From NCBI GenBank assembly GCA_963682025.1, contig OY821521.1:122935083-122999082 (forward strand): 64,000 nt of DNA. Reading direction: 5' to 3'. The notes beneath the pieces were generated by a model. That model had not been told where the DNA came from. It did not search any database and worked only from the letters and a program-made list of their open reading frames with translations. The position numbers and the translations under genes are program-made. Below, piece after piece: positions 32,375 through 44,599 of the stretch. Source of the stretch: Cordilura impudica. Taxonomy: Eukaryota > Arthropoda > Insecta > Diptera > Scathophagidae. Numbering within the stretch: the stretch's first letter is position 1; every line of letters starts with the position of its first letter.

Positions 32375-34170
32375 TAGTGCGTATCGACCATACAGGCAGC
32401 TGAAAAAAAGTGCTTCGTACGCCCCCTGTTATGAAGTATATTTTCAAAACATTTTCAAAAAAAAATTTTATTTTTTTTATGCCGACTGTAGAGGTCGCGG
32501 TTTTATGTTTTTCTTTATATCTTCTGCGTTTACAGTCGCATCTTAAAGTGTGATATATTGATGTTTTCGTCTCGAGGGGACAAATTTTTTCGCTTCAAAA
32601 TCATCGACCTTAATTACCCCCTTCTAGTACTTACCCCTTACATCTCAGGTGCTACCACCCTAATGTGCCACCCTTACAGAAAATTAAAGTTCGCAAAAAA
32701 TCACGAAACTTTTGCTAAGAAAGTATTTCGGTAATTCCAACAGAACAGTCTTAAAAATGCTTCTGTTTGTTTTCGCCGAATGTAGGGCTAAACTTTTTTA
32801 ACTTTTCATTGTATCTTCGGTATTTACAGTGTCTACTACTCTCTTACATTGTTTTACTACTGCTAATCGTTTAACCCATGACATAACTGTTGTAATTGTG
32901 TCTATGTTTTATTAAATTAGTCAAATAATTCAGTTATAACGTGTACGCAACCTTCGATGACATTGAAAAAACAAGCTGAGTTCGTTATGAAAGTGTATGC
33001 GCCATTCTGGTTTCTGGTGAAAAGCCAACCACTGGCAATTCACGGAAGCCGCCACGTTTTCCAATATATATCTTGGATCCGCCATTTGCCGATAGATGTT
33101 CAGCAGGTCCTCCGTCCGTTCATCGCAAATAATGCGTACCTTTTCCATCCCGAGAACGTTTGGTTGTCGATGATAACAGACCAAGATCCGCTAGTACGTT
33201 CAGATGGTTATGAGAAGATTCTATTTGCCCGCAATGAAATAACGACATGCATTCGTCAAATGTTTGGTCCAGAAGTAGATAATTTTATCAACTTTGAGAG
33301 CGACTCATACGTCGATATGATCAATTGGAATAAATTCCACTTGACTGAGCCTCCATGCTTGCAATCTTCAAACGAAATAATTGAATTACCAGATAAGAAT
33401 ACGGAAAATAACTTAACTTAATAGTTTTCTTTTCAAACTAAATTATTTTTGCAGCTTCTCCATGCCATTCTCAAAACACCGAGCGTTTCGTTCATGTAGT
33501 ACATGAATCCGCTATGGCGGTCACCGATGACCAACGCATAGGTCACATTTTTTCTAAACTTGACAGTCGCCAAAAATACAGCCAACTTGAATTACGTCAA
33601 AACATGAAACATTAAAATTTGCATAATTTAATTACATCTTACAATTTTTTATTTGTTGCTGTAAAAGTTGAAATACGATGCGTAAGTAAGAGAAGGGGGT
33701 ACTTGTGGTTAATGACTTTTGAGAAAAAAAAATTGGTCTATTCAATACAAAACCATAGATATATCACACACCCCTACATTCGGCGAAAACAAACAGAAGC
33801 ATTTTTAAGACTGTTCTGCTGGAATTACCGAAATACTTTCTTAGCAAAAGTTTCGTGATTATTTGCGAGCTTTAATTTTCTGTAATTAGGGTGGCACATT
33901 AGGGTGGTAGCAACTGAGATGTAAGGGGTAAGTACTAGAAGTTGGTAATTAAGGTCGATGATTTTGAAGCGAAAAAATTTGTCTCCTCGAGACGAAAACA
34001 TCAATATATCACACTTTAAGATGCGACTGTAAACGCAGAAGATATAAAGAAAAACGTAAAACCGCGACCTCTACAGTCGGGATAAAAAAAATTTTTTCTT
34101 TGAAAATGTTTTGAAAATATACTTCATATCAGGGGGCGTACGGCGAACTTTTTTTTTTCGGTACGCCCTA
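32375..34170. mobile_element. Foldback DNA transposon with 8-bp target duplication
   Basis: Perfect duplication ATGAACAC at 32367-32374 and 34171-34178. Tips TAGTGCGTATCGA and, inward from the right, TAGGGCGTACCGA. The arms continue as inverted repeats for about 390 bp (about 32405-32790 and 33768-34165), with a unique 1-kb core. An 8-bp duplication and TAGNG tips fit hAT (P elements also make 8 bp). It sits 24 bp from the right end of the piggyBac copy. The core holds an orphan gene and no recognisable transposase. Confidence 0.85.
32957..33615 (+). pseudogene. Orphan arthropod family gene inside the foldback element
   Basis: The first open piece, 32957-33420, contains KVYAPFWF, NAYLFHPENVWLSM, SYVDMINW and TEPPCL. 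After a stretch ending in an acceptor-like TTTTTGCAG (about 33453), a second piece reads SPCHSQNTERFVHVVHESA to LELRQNMKH and stops. I recognise this order from an uncharacterised protein family frequent in aphids and other arthropods (HPENLL, then FPCHTQAVER). Function unknown. No donor GT is clear, so this is either a spliced gene or a deletion derivative. The start ATG 32957 may be internal, because family members are longer. The foldback arms frame it exactly. Confidence 0.55.
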
Positions 34171-34492
34171 ATGAACACGCTAGGTTAACTCGGGTTCAAT
34201 AAAGACCCTAAAGATATGCTAATCAATTATACCCAATTCACAAATCGACACAAAAAAACAAACTCATTATTATTACAAACACACTAACAAATTTAATAAA
34301 TACACACATACATAGCATTATATAATTTTATGTATGTGTTAGTAGCAACTTTAAATGCAATTTATTCAAAATAGGCTAAAAAGAAATACTTTTCAAATAA
34401 TATACGTTTGGTCAAAATCGGGATAAAACGGTAGAACAAAACATTGGTCACAAGAAATTGTCTAGCCTATTAATATAATAGATAAGCGAAAG

Positions 34493-35439
34493 AACAATTC
34501 GTCGGCGTTTAATTATGACATACATTGCAATGACAATCCCTTTTATTACCCCAACAAATAAAAAATAGCACTTAGAATTCTACAAAAAGTATATCAATAG
34601 GCCTCTTTCCTTCTGGCGTAATGTACTCTGGACTGACGAGAGTAGTTTCGAGTATCACTCATCACCAAAAAAAGTTTTTGTCAGATTAAATAAAAAAATC
34701 CGTAAAAAGTAGCACCTGTATGCCAGAAAGTAAGCCATGGGTGGAAGCGTTATGCTCTGGGAATCTATTTCATTTAAACCTAATTCCTGTTGACGGTTCC
34801 ATGAACCAACATCAATATTTAAGAATATCAAATGAATGTGCATTTCCCTCCGGCGATAGATTAATCGGAGAAGCATTCATTTACCAACAGGATAACGCTC
34901 CAAGTCATAAAAGCAGAATGATCACAAAGTTTCTAACAGAGACTGGTGTGTAAACTCTGGATTGGCCTCCTCAAGGTCCACTTTTTAATGTAATAGAAAA
35001 TGTCTGGTCATACATATAGCGAAATAGATCCACAAATTTGACAAGAACGAACGATGAAACTATAACAGAGATCACAAATACGTGGAACGAGATTTCAAAA
35101 AAATTTCTTCAGTCCTTGGTGGGTTCTGGTGGGTTTTAAACGCTAAAGGAGGATATATTTTTTATTAATTTAAATAATTATTATTAATTTTTCTTAAGTT
35201 AAAGTTCTTACTTTTTTAAATATGCTATGCAAAAACATTTCAAAATACTCATATTTTTAGTTTCAATTAAAAAATATAACAAAAAACATTTACAATGTGT
35301 AAAATCTTTTGTGTTCCAATAAATTACAATATTTCTTATTACTTTAAATATTTTTGATTTAGTTTTTTATTTATGGAACCGAATATAAAAAAAAAATAAA
35401 AAACAACTGGTATGTCAAAACAAATATGCCGACTAGTGT
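34493..35439 (+). mobile_element. Tc1/mariner-like element, decayed
   Basis: The right end, read inward, CACTAGTCGGCATATTTG, resembles the left-end stretch ATTCGTCGGCGTTTAATT near 34500, both followed by TGACATAC. A TA follows the right end. The copy is shorter than a full Tc1 element and lies directly after the Helitron. Confidence 0.65.
34590..35150 (+). pseudogene. Tc1-like transposase, 3' part
   Basis: Catalytic signposts LWTDES (near 34628), QQDNAPSH (near 34890) and DWPPQGP with VIENVW (near 34990) give a D,D-34-E series, but spread over several frames with stops (for example TAA at about 34951 after TETGV). The N-terminal DNA-binding part is missing. Confidence 0.8.
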
Positions 35440-36535
35440 AGATTTTGTATTGTATTGTTCTATTTTCAATTGTGAAAAGTTTTAAAAGATATTTCAAGAA
35501 ATTATTCAGTTTGTTTAATTAAATTCTTATATAGCAATATGAAGCCAAGAAATCATTTTTAACCACATTAAAATTCTCAATAATATATTTCAATATTTTA
35601 ACTTTCGCGACAAAATAAAATTAACCCATGTCTGTAGTGCGTTTCAAGATGTGATTGCTAATTATCTTTGGAAAATATAATTTAAAGATAATATAATTTA
35701 AATGCAAACAATGTACAAGTATTGAAATTTCTGTAGGATTTTGTTTATGGCAATTAATCATACGTGCTTTCAAAATGTGATATTAATTAAAAATTTCCAA
35801 AATAAACATCTTTGACATTCCTTGGTGATGTCATAATGGATGATAGTTTAAGAGAGCTGTCCACAATTGTAAAAATTATCTTTAATAAAATGTGTAACCT
35901 CAGAAGCAATGCCTCTTCACTTGGGAAAAGATATTAAAGTGAAAAACATACAAAATAGCAAAACATTAAAGTATTTGGTCCAGCAGGTTGCTATTTTAGA
36001 TGGTCAAATCGGTTTAGTAGACTTCAAAAAATATGATTTTTCTATGTTGCTCTTGTTATAGTTTTTATTCAAAATGTTTATGCGCTTCACACCACTGTGC
36101 AGAGGGTATATATCAGTTTGTCATTCCGTTCTTTATCTTTATAACATATCCAGTCGACATAGCGATTTCCACCGTCCATCTGTCTGTTCATTTACAAAAT
36201 AAACCATTTCCCTGTTTAAATCTAGAACATTGTATTTTATTTCCTTTTATAAGCTAATAGGCCTAAATTTATGTAAATAAAAAGAAATTAAATTTAAAAA
36301 TTTGTCGACTTTTTCTGGGGGTTCACTTATTTATTTGAAAATATATAAAAACATATAATTAATATTGATTCTTAGACCATATAGCATGTATTTAAACACA
36401 TATTAATCTAATATTGCATTTAAACACATATTAATCTAATATCGCAGCTCAACTAATAGCGGCAATGTAGCTGGCATTAATATTGCTCGTGCCTTCATTC
36501 AAATTCATCGTCCGCTTTATATTCTGTTGTATACA
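35440..36535. other. AT-rich noncoding DNA
   Basis: No gene seen. A 28-bp direct repeat (beginning ATTTAAACACATATTAATC) occurs twice in tandem at 36390-36445. A fragment of a fly dispersed repeat is at about 36096-36200. Confidence 0.5.
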
Positions 36536-36694
36536 CAGGAATACCTCGCATAGTACTGCTTCGATCAGTACGGTTTCTCTACAGTATGGTTTTGAAATTT
36601 TCAAAAAAAAAAAAAAAAATTGTTCTAAAAAAAATAAAACAATTAAATTTTCAAAATAAATAAGAAAACTTTTTTTAGCTCTTCTTTTAACTCA

Positions 36695-37290
36695 TACTCT
36701 CTGTCTGTCTGTCTGTCGGTATGTCTGTCTGTCGGGGGTCAACCCCATTCCCCCTTATCCAATTGATCTGCAACTTGGCCCATAGTCTTGTTGTGCCTAT
36801 AGATTAGTTTTGGGGTAGTCACGCACAGTCACGCATAGTCATGCACAGTCACGGAGTGATCTAAATGTCATTTCTCCTCATCCGATCGATCTGAAACTTG
36901 GTCCATACACTTGCTGTGAAAAAAGATTAACTTTTATATAGTCATGCACAGTCACGCATAGTCACGCAGTCACGGAGTGATCTAAATGTCATTTCCCCTC
37001 ATCCGATCGATCTGAAACTTGGTCCATACACTTGCTGTGAATAAAAGATTAACTTTGACATAGTCACGCACAGTCACACATAGTCACGCACAGTCACGGA
37101 GTGATTTAAAACCCATTTCCCCCTATCCGATCGATCTGAAACTTGGTCGATAGACTTGCTGTGAAAAAAGATTAACTTTGACGTATTCACGCACAGTCAC
37201 GCACAGTCATGGAGTGATTTAAACCCCATTTTCCCTCATCCAATCAATCTGATACTTGGTCCATAGACAAGTTGTGACCAAAGATTAAAT
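36695..37290. repeat. Minisatellite of ~115-125 bp units, with CTGT microsatellite
   Basis: A CTGT run (about 36698-36735) leads into about five diverged units, each with CATTTCCCCTCATCCGATCG, CTGAAACTTGGTCCATA, and a nested decamer CAGTCACGCA repeated two to four times. Located in the 5' noncoding part of the Tigger-like element. Confidence 0.85.
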
Positions 37291-37295
37291 GGCTC

Positions 37296-38820
37296 ACGTT
37301 AGAACAAAAGCTTAATGTTATTAAACTTCATGAAGAACGTGCTACTTTTACTAAAATAGGAAGAGAAAAAGGAATGAACGAGGCATCAGTTCGAAAAGTT
37401 GTGAAAAATAAAGATCAATACAAATCTCAAGGTATAGCTACAGTGTCTTATTTGTCAAAAGTAGTGACCATAATTAGAAGCCCTCGAATAGTTAACATGG
37501 AGCGGCTATTATCTATATCGATAGAAGACTTTAACCAAAAACGTATTCCAATTAGTAGAATGGAAATTCAAGCAAAACCACTAAGTCTTTACAAAGACTT
37601 GGTGACTAATTATGAAGTAGAAAACGGAGGACGGGAGCTAGTGAAACTTTTACGGCAAGTCGTGGATGGATTTTTCGTTATAAGGAACGATCTGGTATTT
37701 ACAATATGCGTATTGTTGGTGAATCTGCAAGTGCAGATAAAGAGGCTGATTTAAGATATCCAGAAGAATTATCTGAAATTATAGAAAAAGGTTGCTACAA
37801 AAATGAACAAATATTCAACGTTGACGAAACGGGATTATATCGTCTTACACTATTATTAGGTGGTAATGCAGCAGGAGATTTTAAACCAAAACCGATGCTC
37901 TTAAGGGTTTATCAAAAAATAATTTCCCAGTATTGTGGCGTTCAAATTAAAAAGCGTGGGTCACAAAAATTTTATTTGAAGATTAGTTCACGAACTATTT
38001 TTGCTCTACAACAAAACGGTATTATCGAGAAAATGGGTTGAATTTAAGGATTTTATTAATTTTAGATAATGCTCCAGGTCATCCCACCAGTCTTAGCAAT
38101 TTAAATGAAAATGTTCAAATAAAATTTTTTCCACCAAATACGACATCGTTACTTCAACCGATGGATCAAGATGTCATTGCAACATTTAAGAGCTATTATT
38201 TACGCCACACTTTTTCACAAGCCATTAAAGCAACAACAGGAGAAAATGCGCCCACTTTAACAGAATTTTGAAAGAGTTACAACATTAGAAATGTTATCGA
38301 AAATATAGGCGAAGCGTGGCATGAAGTGACACCAAACAATATGAGAGCCGTTTGGAAACATATCATACCGCATTGTGTTAATGATTTCAATGGTTTTGAG
38401 ATGCATTTTTCGGAAGTTACCAGTAACATAGTGGAGCTTGTATATCAACTTGGTTTCGAAGATCTGGATTCTGGCAACGTAATTGAATGCATTCAATCTA
38501 GCACGAATGAGCTCGATAATGAAACAATTATTAACATAGACGAGCAACGAGCTTATGAAGAACAGAATCACAACTCAGACAACGATGACTGTGTTGAAAT
38601 GTCAGCAGAAGATTTAACGGCTGAACAGTTTTCAAAAATTATTGGAATGGTCGAAAATGTTTCAGATCATATAATGGAAGTTGATCCTAATATCTAACGT
38701 AGCACTACAATTCGTCGAACAATAAACAATGAAATTCGTTGCTACAAAGAATTGTATGAGGAGAAACAACCAAAAAAGATCCAGACATCGTTATTTCAAT
38801 TTTTTGGCAATAAAAAATGA
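37296..38820 (+). pseudogene. Tigger-like transposase
   Basis: N-terminal psq-type HTH (TLEQKLNVIKLHEE), a CENP-B-like HTH (MERLLSISIEDFNQKRIP), frameshift near 37640, then SRGWIFRYKERSGIYN, the first Asp in FNVDETGLY, an apparent in-frame deletion before RLTLLLGGNAAGD, a frameshift near 38040, LDNAPGHP with the second Asp, and FFPPNTTSLLQPMDQDV. The C-terminus ends near 38697. Several breaks make it inactive. The tandem duplication starts at 37645, beside its first frameshift. Confidence 0.85.
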
Positions 38821-38988
38821 ATTAAAACATTAAAATTTAAAGTGAATTGTTTTTGTTTATCTTTTTTAAATTAACTAGTTTTATTTATTTATTTATTCAA
38901 TTTTATTTACTTATTTTTTGTTCAGTTATTTTTAATAATTTTAAAATTAAGTGAATTGTTTTTGTGGGTTTAATTAATTTAAAATATA

Positions 38989-39353
38989 CTAGCAGATTCC
39001 AGCCCTCGAAATTCGAGTGCAAATTCTATTTTTTTATTAAATAAAGACCCTAAAGGTATGCTAATCAATTATAGCCAATATACAAATTAACACAAAAAAC
39101 AAACTCATTTTTATTACAAACACATTAACAAATTTAATAAACACACACATAGCATTGTATAATTTTATGTATGTGTTAGTAGCAACTTTAAATGCAATTT
39201 ACTCAAAAAAAAACGAAAAAATTTAAAAATCTGAAAATCTGCAAAACGGCTAAAAAGAAATACCTTTCAAATAAAATATTGATCAAAATCGGGATAAAAT
39301 GTTAGAACAAAACATCGGTCACAAGAAGTCGCCTAGCCTCTTAATATTATAGA
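38989..39353 (-). mobile_element. Non-autonomous Helitron, intact copy
   Basis: 365 bp. On - it starts TCTATAATATTAA and ends with a hairpin (CTCGAA/TTCGAG), then CTGGAATCTGCTAG, inserted between A and T. Lies in the 3' noncoding part of the Tigger-like element. Confidence 0.78.
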
Positions 39354-39594
39354 TATATGTTTGAATATATATATGTATACATATGTACTACATACTCTCG
39401 TTTTTTTTTTTATTGAAAAGCAGAAAAACAAATTATACGTAACAAATTATCTTTTTTTTGCCTCGATTATTATCATCATGTTCTTTAACCTTCTTCATAT
39501 GGGTAAATAGGCGCATAGGGCCGAATAGTCCGGTTTCAAATAGTACGGCAAAATGGTGGAACCGAATGACCGTACTATGCGAGGTATTCCTGTA

Positions 39595-40147
39595 CAAACA
39601 TTCTTTTGTATATCTGTTTCTCTATTTTCCTTGTGTAATATTTTTATTGTTTCAAAATCAGCTATATGACCTGTTTCAAATATACTTATGGTACGCCAAA
39701 GCTGTTTGTTGCCATATTAATTAACTAATATAAATCAATCCAAACACATAAATTTGAACTGTACTAGTTTTTGTATATCTCTTCTTTTTTTTTGCCTTCA
39801 AGTACTTGTAACTTGAAGGTATACGATCGAATAATTAAAACACTTGAATTTTAACTACTGAATTTTATTGACGTTTTGTTGAGGCATTTATACTAAAATT
39901 ATACATCAAAAATGCTGAGTTAACTAAATACTGTTAAATTAAAATTTATGCTATATTGGCCAATAACAAAACAAAACTGCAAAAAAGGTATGAATGTAAT
40001 TGAATATATTTATAATAAAATTAACGTAAAATTGACCAATAAAAGAAAGATAATATAAGCTGCATAACATTAAACGTATTCACAAATTATTATAATTTAT
40101 AAGGGGAATTCTACACTCATTGAATTTATAAATATTAAATCTTAACA
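39595..40147 (-). repeat. BEL-like 3' LTR fragment with polypurine tract
   Basis: On - the LTR begins TGTTAAG at 40147, directly after a purine tract CGGGGGAGAA (40148-40157). It has TATAAAT, then CAATAAA, then a stem TTCAAGTTACAAGTACTTGAAG (written on - at about 39797-39822 and split by one base), the same order as in the BEL LTR at 58198-58907. The 3' end is unclear because it abuts the Tigger end. The coding end of the element (to about 40330) is not recognisable. Confidence 0.55.
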
Positions 40148-40338
40148 TTCTCCCCCGCGTTGAACGGATGTTCAACAATGTTGTGGTGTTCTTATGTTGC
40201 CTAGACCTTTATGATGAAATTCCTTGGCATTGATGTCTGTCTTTCCAATTCACGTGATTGAAGTTCGATATTTTTTGCATTATTTTCCATAGACGATGAT
40301 GTGCGTGGTTTTCGTTTGGTTGCACACTTTTTACATCT

Positions 40339-43300
40339 ATTTATTTATTTAAATTAACTTAGTCAATGGATAAATGCTTACAGCTATTACAAAAAATTAA
40401 TAATAAACTAAACTAACAGCAATAATTATGAGTTTAAATGCATTATAAGGCTTTGTTTTATTACATTTCGTGGCAGTGAAAAATCTATGCATCTATGTTG
40501 GATGTTAAAATCGCAACACATTATCCTGAATGGATCCGCAAGAGTATAGTTTGATCGAATAAATTTAACATATAATGGTTCGAAATGCCTTACAAAACGT
40601 TGAGGAACATTAAAACAAATTTTATTTAATAGAAATTCAGAGCTGACCTCCGCTTGAATTAGATTAATCACAAACGAAACTTTCAGCATAATTCTACGAC
40701 TTTTTAACGGCGACAATTTTATTAACGCAAACAAAAAAGTAAAAGTTGCTTCTGGAGCCATATTGCAGAATCGGTCTTACTAGAGTCGTAAATAACTGTT
40801 TCGTAGTATAGGGATCGACAAATTCTTTAGCCCATTCTTTAGTAGTATACCAAGATCAAGAAATATATCGATCAATTTTAGTTGGTATCCACCCAATGAA
40901 TAAGTAACAGTGATGAAGTTGTTTCTGGAAAAGCGCATGCATTTACATTTTTTTAAAATTAAGATCCGCTAAGTTCTGATTGCACCATAAAAACAAGTTG
41001 TTAAAATCTGATTGAAGGTAGGCATGTTCAGCATATTGATCGTAGCAGTAGAAAATTTTCACAGCGTAAATTTGAATATTCCTGAAGTTTATAACTTTGG
41101 TGAGATCATTTATAAAAAAAAAAGAAAAATTAATTGGTCCCAAATGGTTGCCTTGAGCAACGCCAGAAATACAGATGAAATATTTAGATCATTTATTTTT
41201 AAATCATACACTTTGCTTTCTATCCGTGAGATATGACTTTATCCAATTTAACTAAGAGGTGATAACCCAAGTAAATCTAATTTCAAAGGTAACAGTCGAT
41301 GGTTGACATTGTCAAATGCCTTGCTAAAATCTGTGTAAACATATTTTTTTATTTTTTTTTTTATTTATTAACCAACACTCAGGGGATGCCCCCTACAGAT
41401 GCAGTGCATTGTGTTGATCTCAGGAAAATAGGTTATGGGAAGGAGGAGAGAGGGAGTAGTGTTTGTGGATACTTGACTTAAATTTTATTAGATCATAAGT
41501 TCAGGAAAGACCTCTGCGGGGAGTTTATTCCACAAACGGCTAGTTCGACTGATAAACGAATTCTCTCTGTAATGCGTTGTGCGGTCAACTGGACAATAAA
41601 CTACAAACGGATGTGATCTACTAGAGAAGCGGGTAGAGCTAACCGAAACTCGGGCACTTGGAATAAGTTCGCTAATCTCAGAAGAACATTTCCCATGGTA
41701 GTACCTATAGAACATACTCTACTGTCATTAATGAGCATCAACGCCCTCCTTTGCAAAATAGACTTTGAAGCTGCTGCCCATATATGGGAGTTGTATTCCA
41801 TTTTCGATCGGATGTATAGATTTAAAGGAGATCAGAGGGAGTGAAGACCAAGACACTTCAATGCTTCTTTCGACACTTGAAAAACATGCTCGTTCCAACG
41901 AACATCACATTGAATTCTCATGCCTAGCACATCAAGAGTATCCGACTCCTCAATACCTATACCACCCATATATACAGATGACATTGTTGAATCCATGGCC
42001 CTATGGGTCAACATACAACATTGAGTCTTCAGCGCATTAAAATCAACGCTATTCGCTTTACCCCACTCGGAGATTGTTAACAGGTCTTGATTGAGTGTGT
42101 CATTCATAGTCCGCCTTTTGCCCCCAACCTCCAAGAGTCTTGGCCTACAATTAAAGGAAAATGAATGACAAATGCTGCTGTCATCTGCGAAAGAGTATAT
42201 AGAGTTAAAAGTTTGACCAAGAAGGTCGTTCAGAAAGATAAGGAAAAGAGAAGGAGAAAGAACGGAACCTTGGAGTACCCCTGAATTAAGCTGAAACTCA
42301 TTGGATGACACCCCATCAATAACAACACGTATTGTTCGATCTCTGAGAAAACTCGATATAAATCGAGAGAAGTCGTTACCGACCCCAAGTTGTAAAATGA
42401 AGCACATTTGATGTAGTAGAACAGCCCTTTCGAAAGCCACGTTGAGCTGGTGACAATATTGAAGAAGCATAGTGGCATAGGACATCATAAGTTTGGCAAT
42501 ATATCTATAATTTGAAATTTCTGACTTATCTCCAGGACGTCAGGCCTATATTGTATGAAACCTTTAATTTTTGGAGACTTTTGAGAATGTCGAAATTATC
42601 TATCGAAGGAAAACAGATAGCTTGATTTGTGAAGATTTAATATGAGTATTCTTTGCAGTCGTCGCATTGATCGTTTGAATAACTACTTCCAAAAAAATTC
42701 GCAAACATATTGCTAATAACGTCATCATCACCAGGTTCAAGATTATGAAGTTTCATAACAGATGGAAAACCAAAAAATTGTTTTTAACTTTTTCTATATA
42801 ATTGTAGTACAAAGAATTGTTGAGAATATTGTATTCCGCACGACTGACAGAGTATTTGCTATAATCATCAAGCAAACCAGATTTTTTATATTTTTTTATA
42901 TCGCTTGTTCTTTACATTTTTTAAAATTAGATAATTGTTTGTTACTCCATGGAGGGCCAGTATGTTTATAAACAGTTTCCTTTGGAACACATTTATCCAT
43001 ATAAGTGTGAATAGTTTTATAAAAGTTCTCGAGCATTCTATCGATTGAGCTTGAGTTGCCATCGGCAGGAAATAATAGATTGTTCCAATTGATATTTGAA
43101 ATAAGATTATTAAGTGCATCATAATTTGTTTTTTGAAGCAAAACATATGTTCATTAGAGCGTTGTTCAGGCTCTCTATCCAAAATCAAATTACAACTGAT
43201 TTCAATAGTGGGGTGATGAAAATCCTCAGGTAGAGTTATGGGATCTGAACGAGTTACATAGCAACCATCACGGTCATTAACAAATACAAGATCTAGCAAT

Positions 43301-43850
43301 TTTCCATTCGAATTATAAATATCATTCATTTGGTAAAGCGAAAGGTCAAAAATTAAATTTAAAAATTCATCATCAGGATTTTTAGTAATAATCGGAATTA
43401 GATTAGGAGCATCGGATGAGTAATTCCGGTAAATTAAAGTCACCTACAGCAAATACTGAGTCGTTGGGTTCTGCAAGAAGTGTTACGGTTTTATGGCCTC
43501 CGCATGTCTTAAATGAAGAGATACATCAGAACAAGGTGGGATGTAGGAGCAGGTTAAAAATAATCTTTTGCGTTTGAGCTTTATTACAACAATTCAATCG
43601 ATAAAGTAATATCATGCAAAATAACTTTAGATTGAAAAAGGCATGAGTTATTTCTATTGCATCGAAAAATTTTGTATATATTATAAAGCAGCTCAGAATC
43701 AAGGACATCATCTTTTAACCAAGTTTCGGTAAAAACAATAACATCATGTTCAAAATCATAGCTATTGATAAATAATTTTGTTATCTTAGTATTTAATTCG
43801 CAGACATTCTGGTACATAATACTTAGACGATCGAAACGATGATTTTTTAG
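40339..43850 (-). pseudogene. LINE K: endonuclease and RT, interrupted by LINE 2
   Basis: On -: the endonuclease start MYQNVCELNTKITKLF and VFTETWL (43817-43590), then GKLLDLVFVND (about 43310). After the LINE 2 insertion (42545-41346) come RT FSKAFDNVN (41330), LGPINFSFFINDL (41143) and a degenerate active site IYAVKIF where YADD is expected, then the C-terminus SPLKSRRI to CFNVPQRF (40761-40426). The 3' tail is a run of AAAT units (about 40339-40352). Many stops and frameshifts. Jockey/CR1 superclade; clade uncertain. Confidence 0.75.
41346..42545 (-). mobile_element. LINE 2 fragment (CR1-like) with poly(A) tail
   Basis: On -: GDKSEISNYR, QRGFRKGCSTTSNV, GVLQGSVLSPSLFLIFLNDL, then an intact catalytic box YSFADDSS (about 42195), to the C-terminal RLWNKLPAEVF near 41500, and a 3' poly(A)-rich tail at 41346-41376. 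5'-truncated. The RT core 41832-42488 is open for 218 codons. The frameshifts at both ends make it a dead fragment. Inserted in the RT of LINE K. Confidence 0.78.
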
Positions 43851-44599
43851 TTTTTTGAAATTGTATCTTGATGTGGCAACCGAGCAATATTGTTACTTAA
43901 TCCTGGATTCAGGTCTAACAGGTTTTGTAACTAATGCTGGAGAAGTTGTAATTTTAAACGAAGTAATACTTCTCGGTCGAGAGTATGAAAATTTATGTAT
44001 TAAAATATCGGTATCAATATTAAGAAATCGGGATAAAGAATCTTTCATATATAAAATTATTCTATATTTAATAATTAAATCGTCATTATTTTATTTGTTA
44101 TTTCTATTTTATACATTAAATATATTAGTCTGCAAGGACATTTGTAATTCCATAGACTTTAAATAAATAAATAAATAAAATAAATAAGATTTCCACATGA
44201 AGCAATTTCCATTTTATTCTGAATGTTTGTAAAAGTGCCTGTAGTACTCTGAAAAAAGCGCTACAATTCAACGCCAATTTTACGACAGTCAAGGCAGCAC
44301 CAATGTAAGCCATTATTATTAGAGAGCATCAGCTACTAGCTGTGATAGTCCACTGCACTTAAAATGGCACACACCATGACAAAGCCAACAAGACACCATT
44401 CTTTCATCATCGCTGAACAATGTGCATTATTTATTCAAGCAGTTAACTTTAGCAATCACGTTAATTTTTTCAAGTGTATGTCGATAATAGCGTTAAGTTG
44501 AGTATGTAAACTCAGCACTGATTTTTTTTTCAGAATATCAAAATTTGGCAACACAGTTTTTAAGGACAGTTATAAAAACAGATGATTTATTTTGTTTAA
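43851..44599. other. Noncoding DNA with an AAAT-repeat LINE tail
   Basis: An (AAAT)n run at about 44160-44188 follows TTCCATAGACTTTAAAT and looks like the 3' end of a separate + strand LINE fragment. No convincing gene; the ORF at 43855-44166 lies opposite the LINE K start. Confidence 0.4.

Larger units (their letters stand above)
29706..34194 (-). mobile_element. piggyBac-family transposon
   Basis: Terminal repeats CCCGAATTAACCT and (inward from the right) CCCGAGTTAACCT, flanked by TTAA at 29702-29705 and a mutated TTCA at 34195-34198. The empty site ATTAAATAAAG is seen in the intact Helitron copies. About 2.7 kb without the foldback insertion at 32375-34170. Transposase on -. Confidence 0.88.
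29644..34482 (-). mobile_element. Non-autonomous Helitron, split by a piggyBac element
   Basis: On - it starts TC at 34482 and ends CTAG at 29644-29647, between A and T as Helitrons insert. A hairpin CTCGAA/TTCGAG lies upstream of the CTAG end. Two unsplit copies (38989-39353 and 47037-47401) are 365 bp with the same ends. Here the sequence is interrupted at 29706-34194. Helitron copies carry no ORF. Confidence 0.8.
36536..39592 (+). mobile_element. Tigger/pogo-like DNA transposon
   Basis: Terminal inverted repeats of at least 20 bp starting CAGGAATACCTCGCATAGTA at 36536 and, inward, at 39592. Tips beginning CAGG and a flanking TA (39593-39594) are Tigger-like; the left flank is CA, so that duplication is imperfect. 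Contains a minisatellite, a broken transposase gene and a Helitron. Confidence 0.8.

Noticed and set aside
32190..32546. 118-codon ORF on + across the foldback border
   Set aside because: Spans the junction of two transposons, so it cannot be a native gene; no domain seen.
41765..42040. ORFs on + opposite LINE 2
   Set aside because: Shadows of the RT frame on the other strand.
43855..44166. 103-codon ORF on +, repeated at 51901-52212
   Set aside because: Lies at a LINE border in very AT-rich DNA, without domain signals; repeated only because of the segmental duplication.
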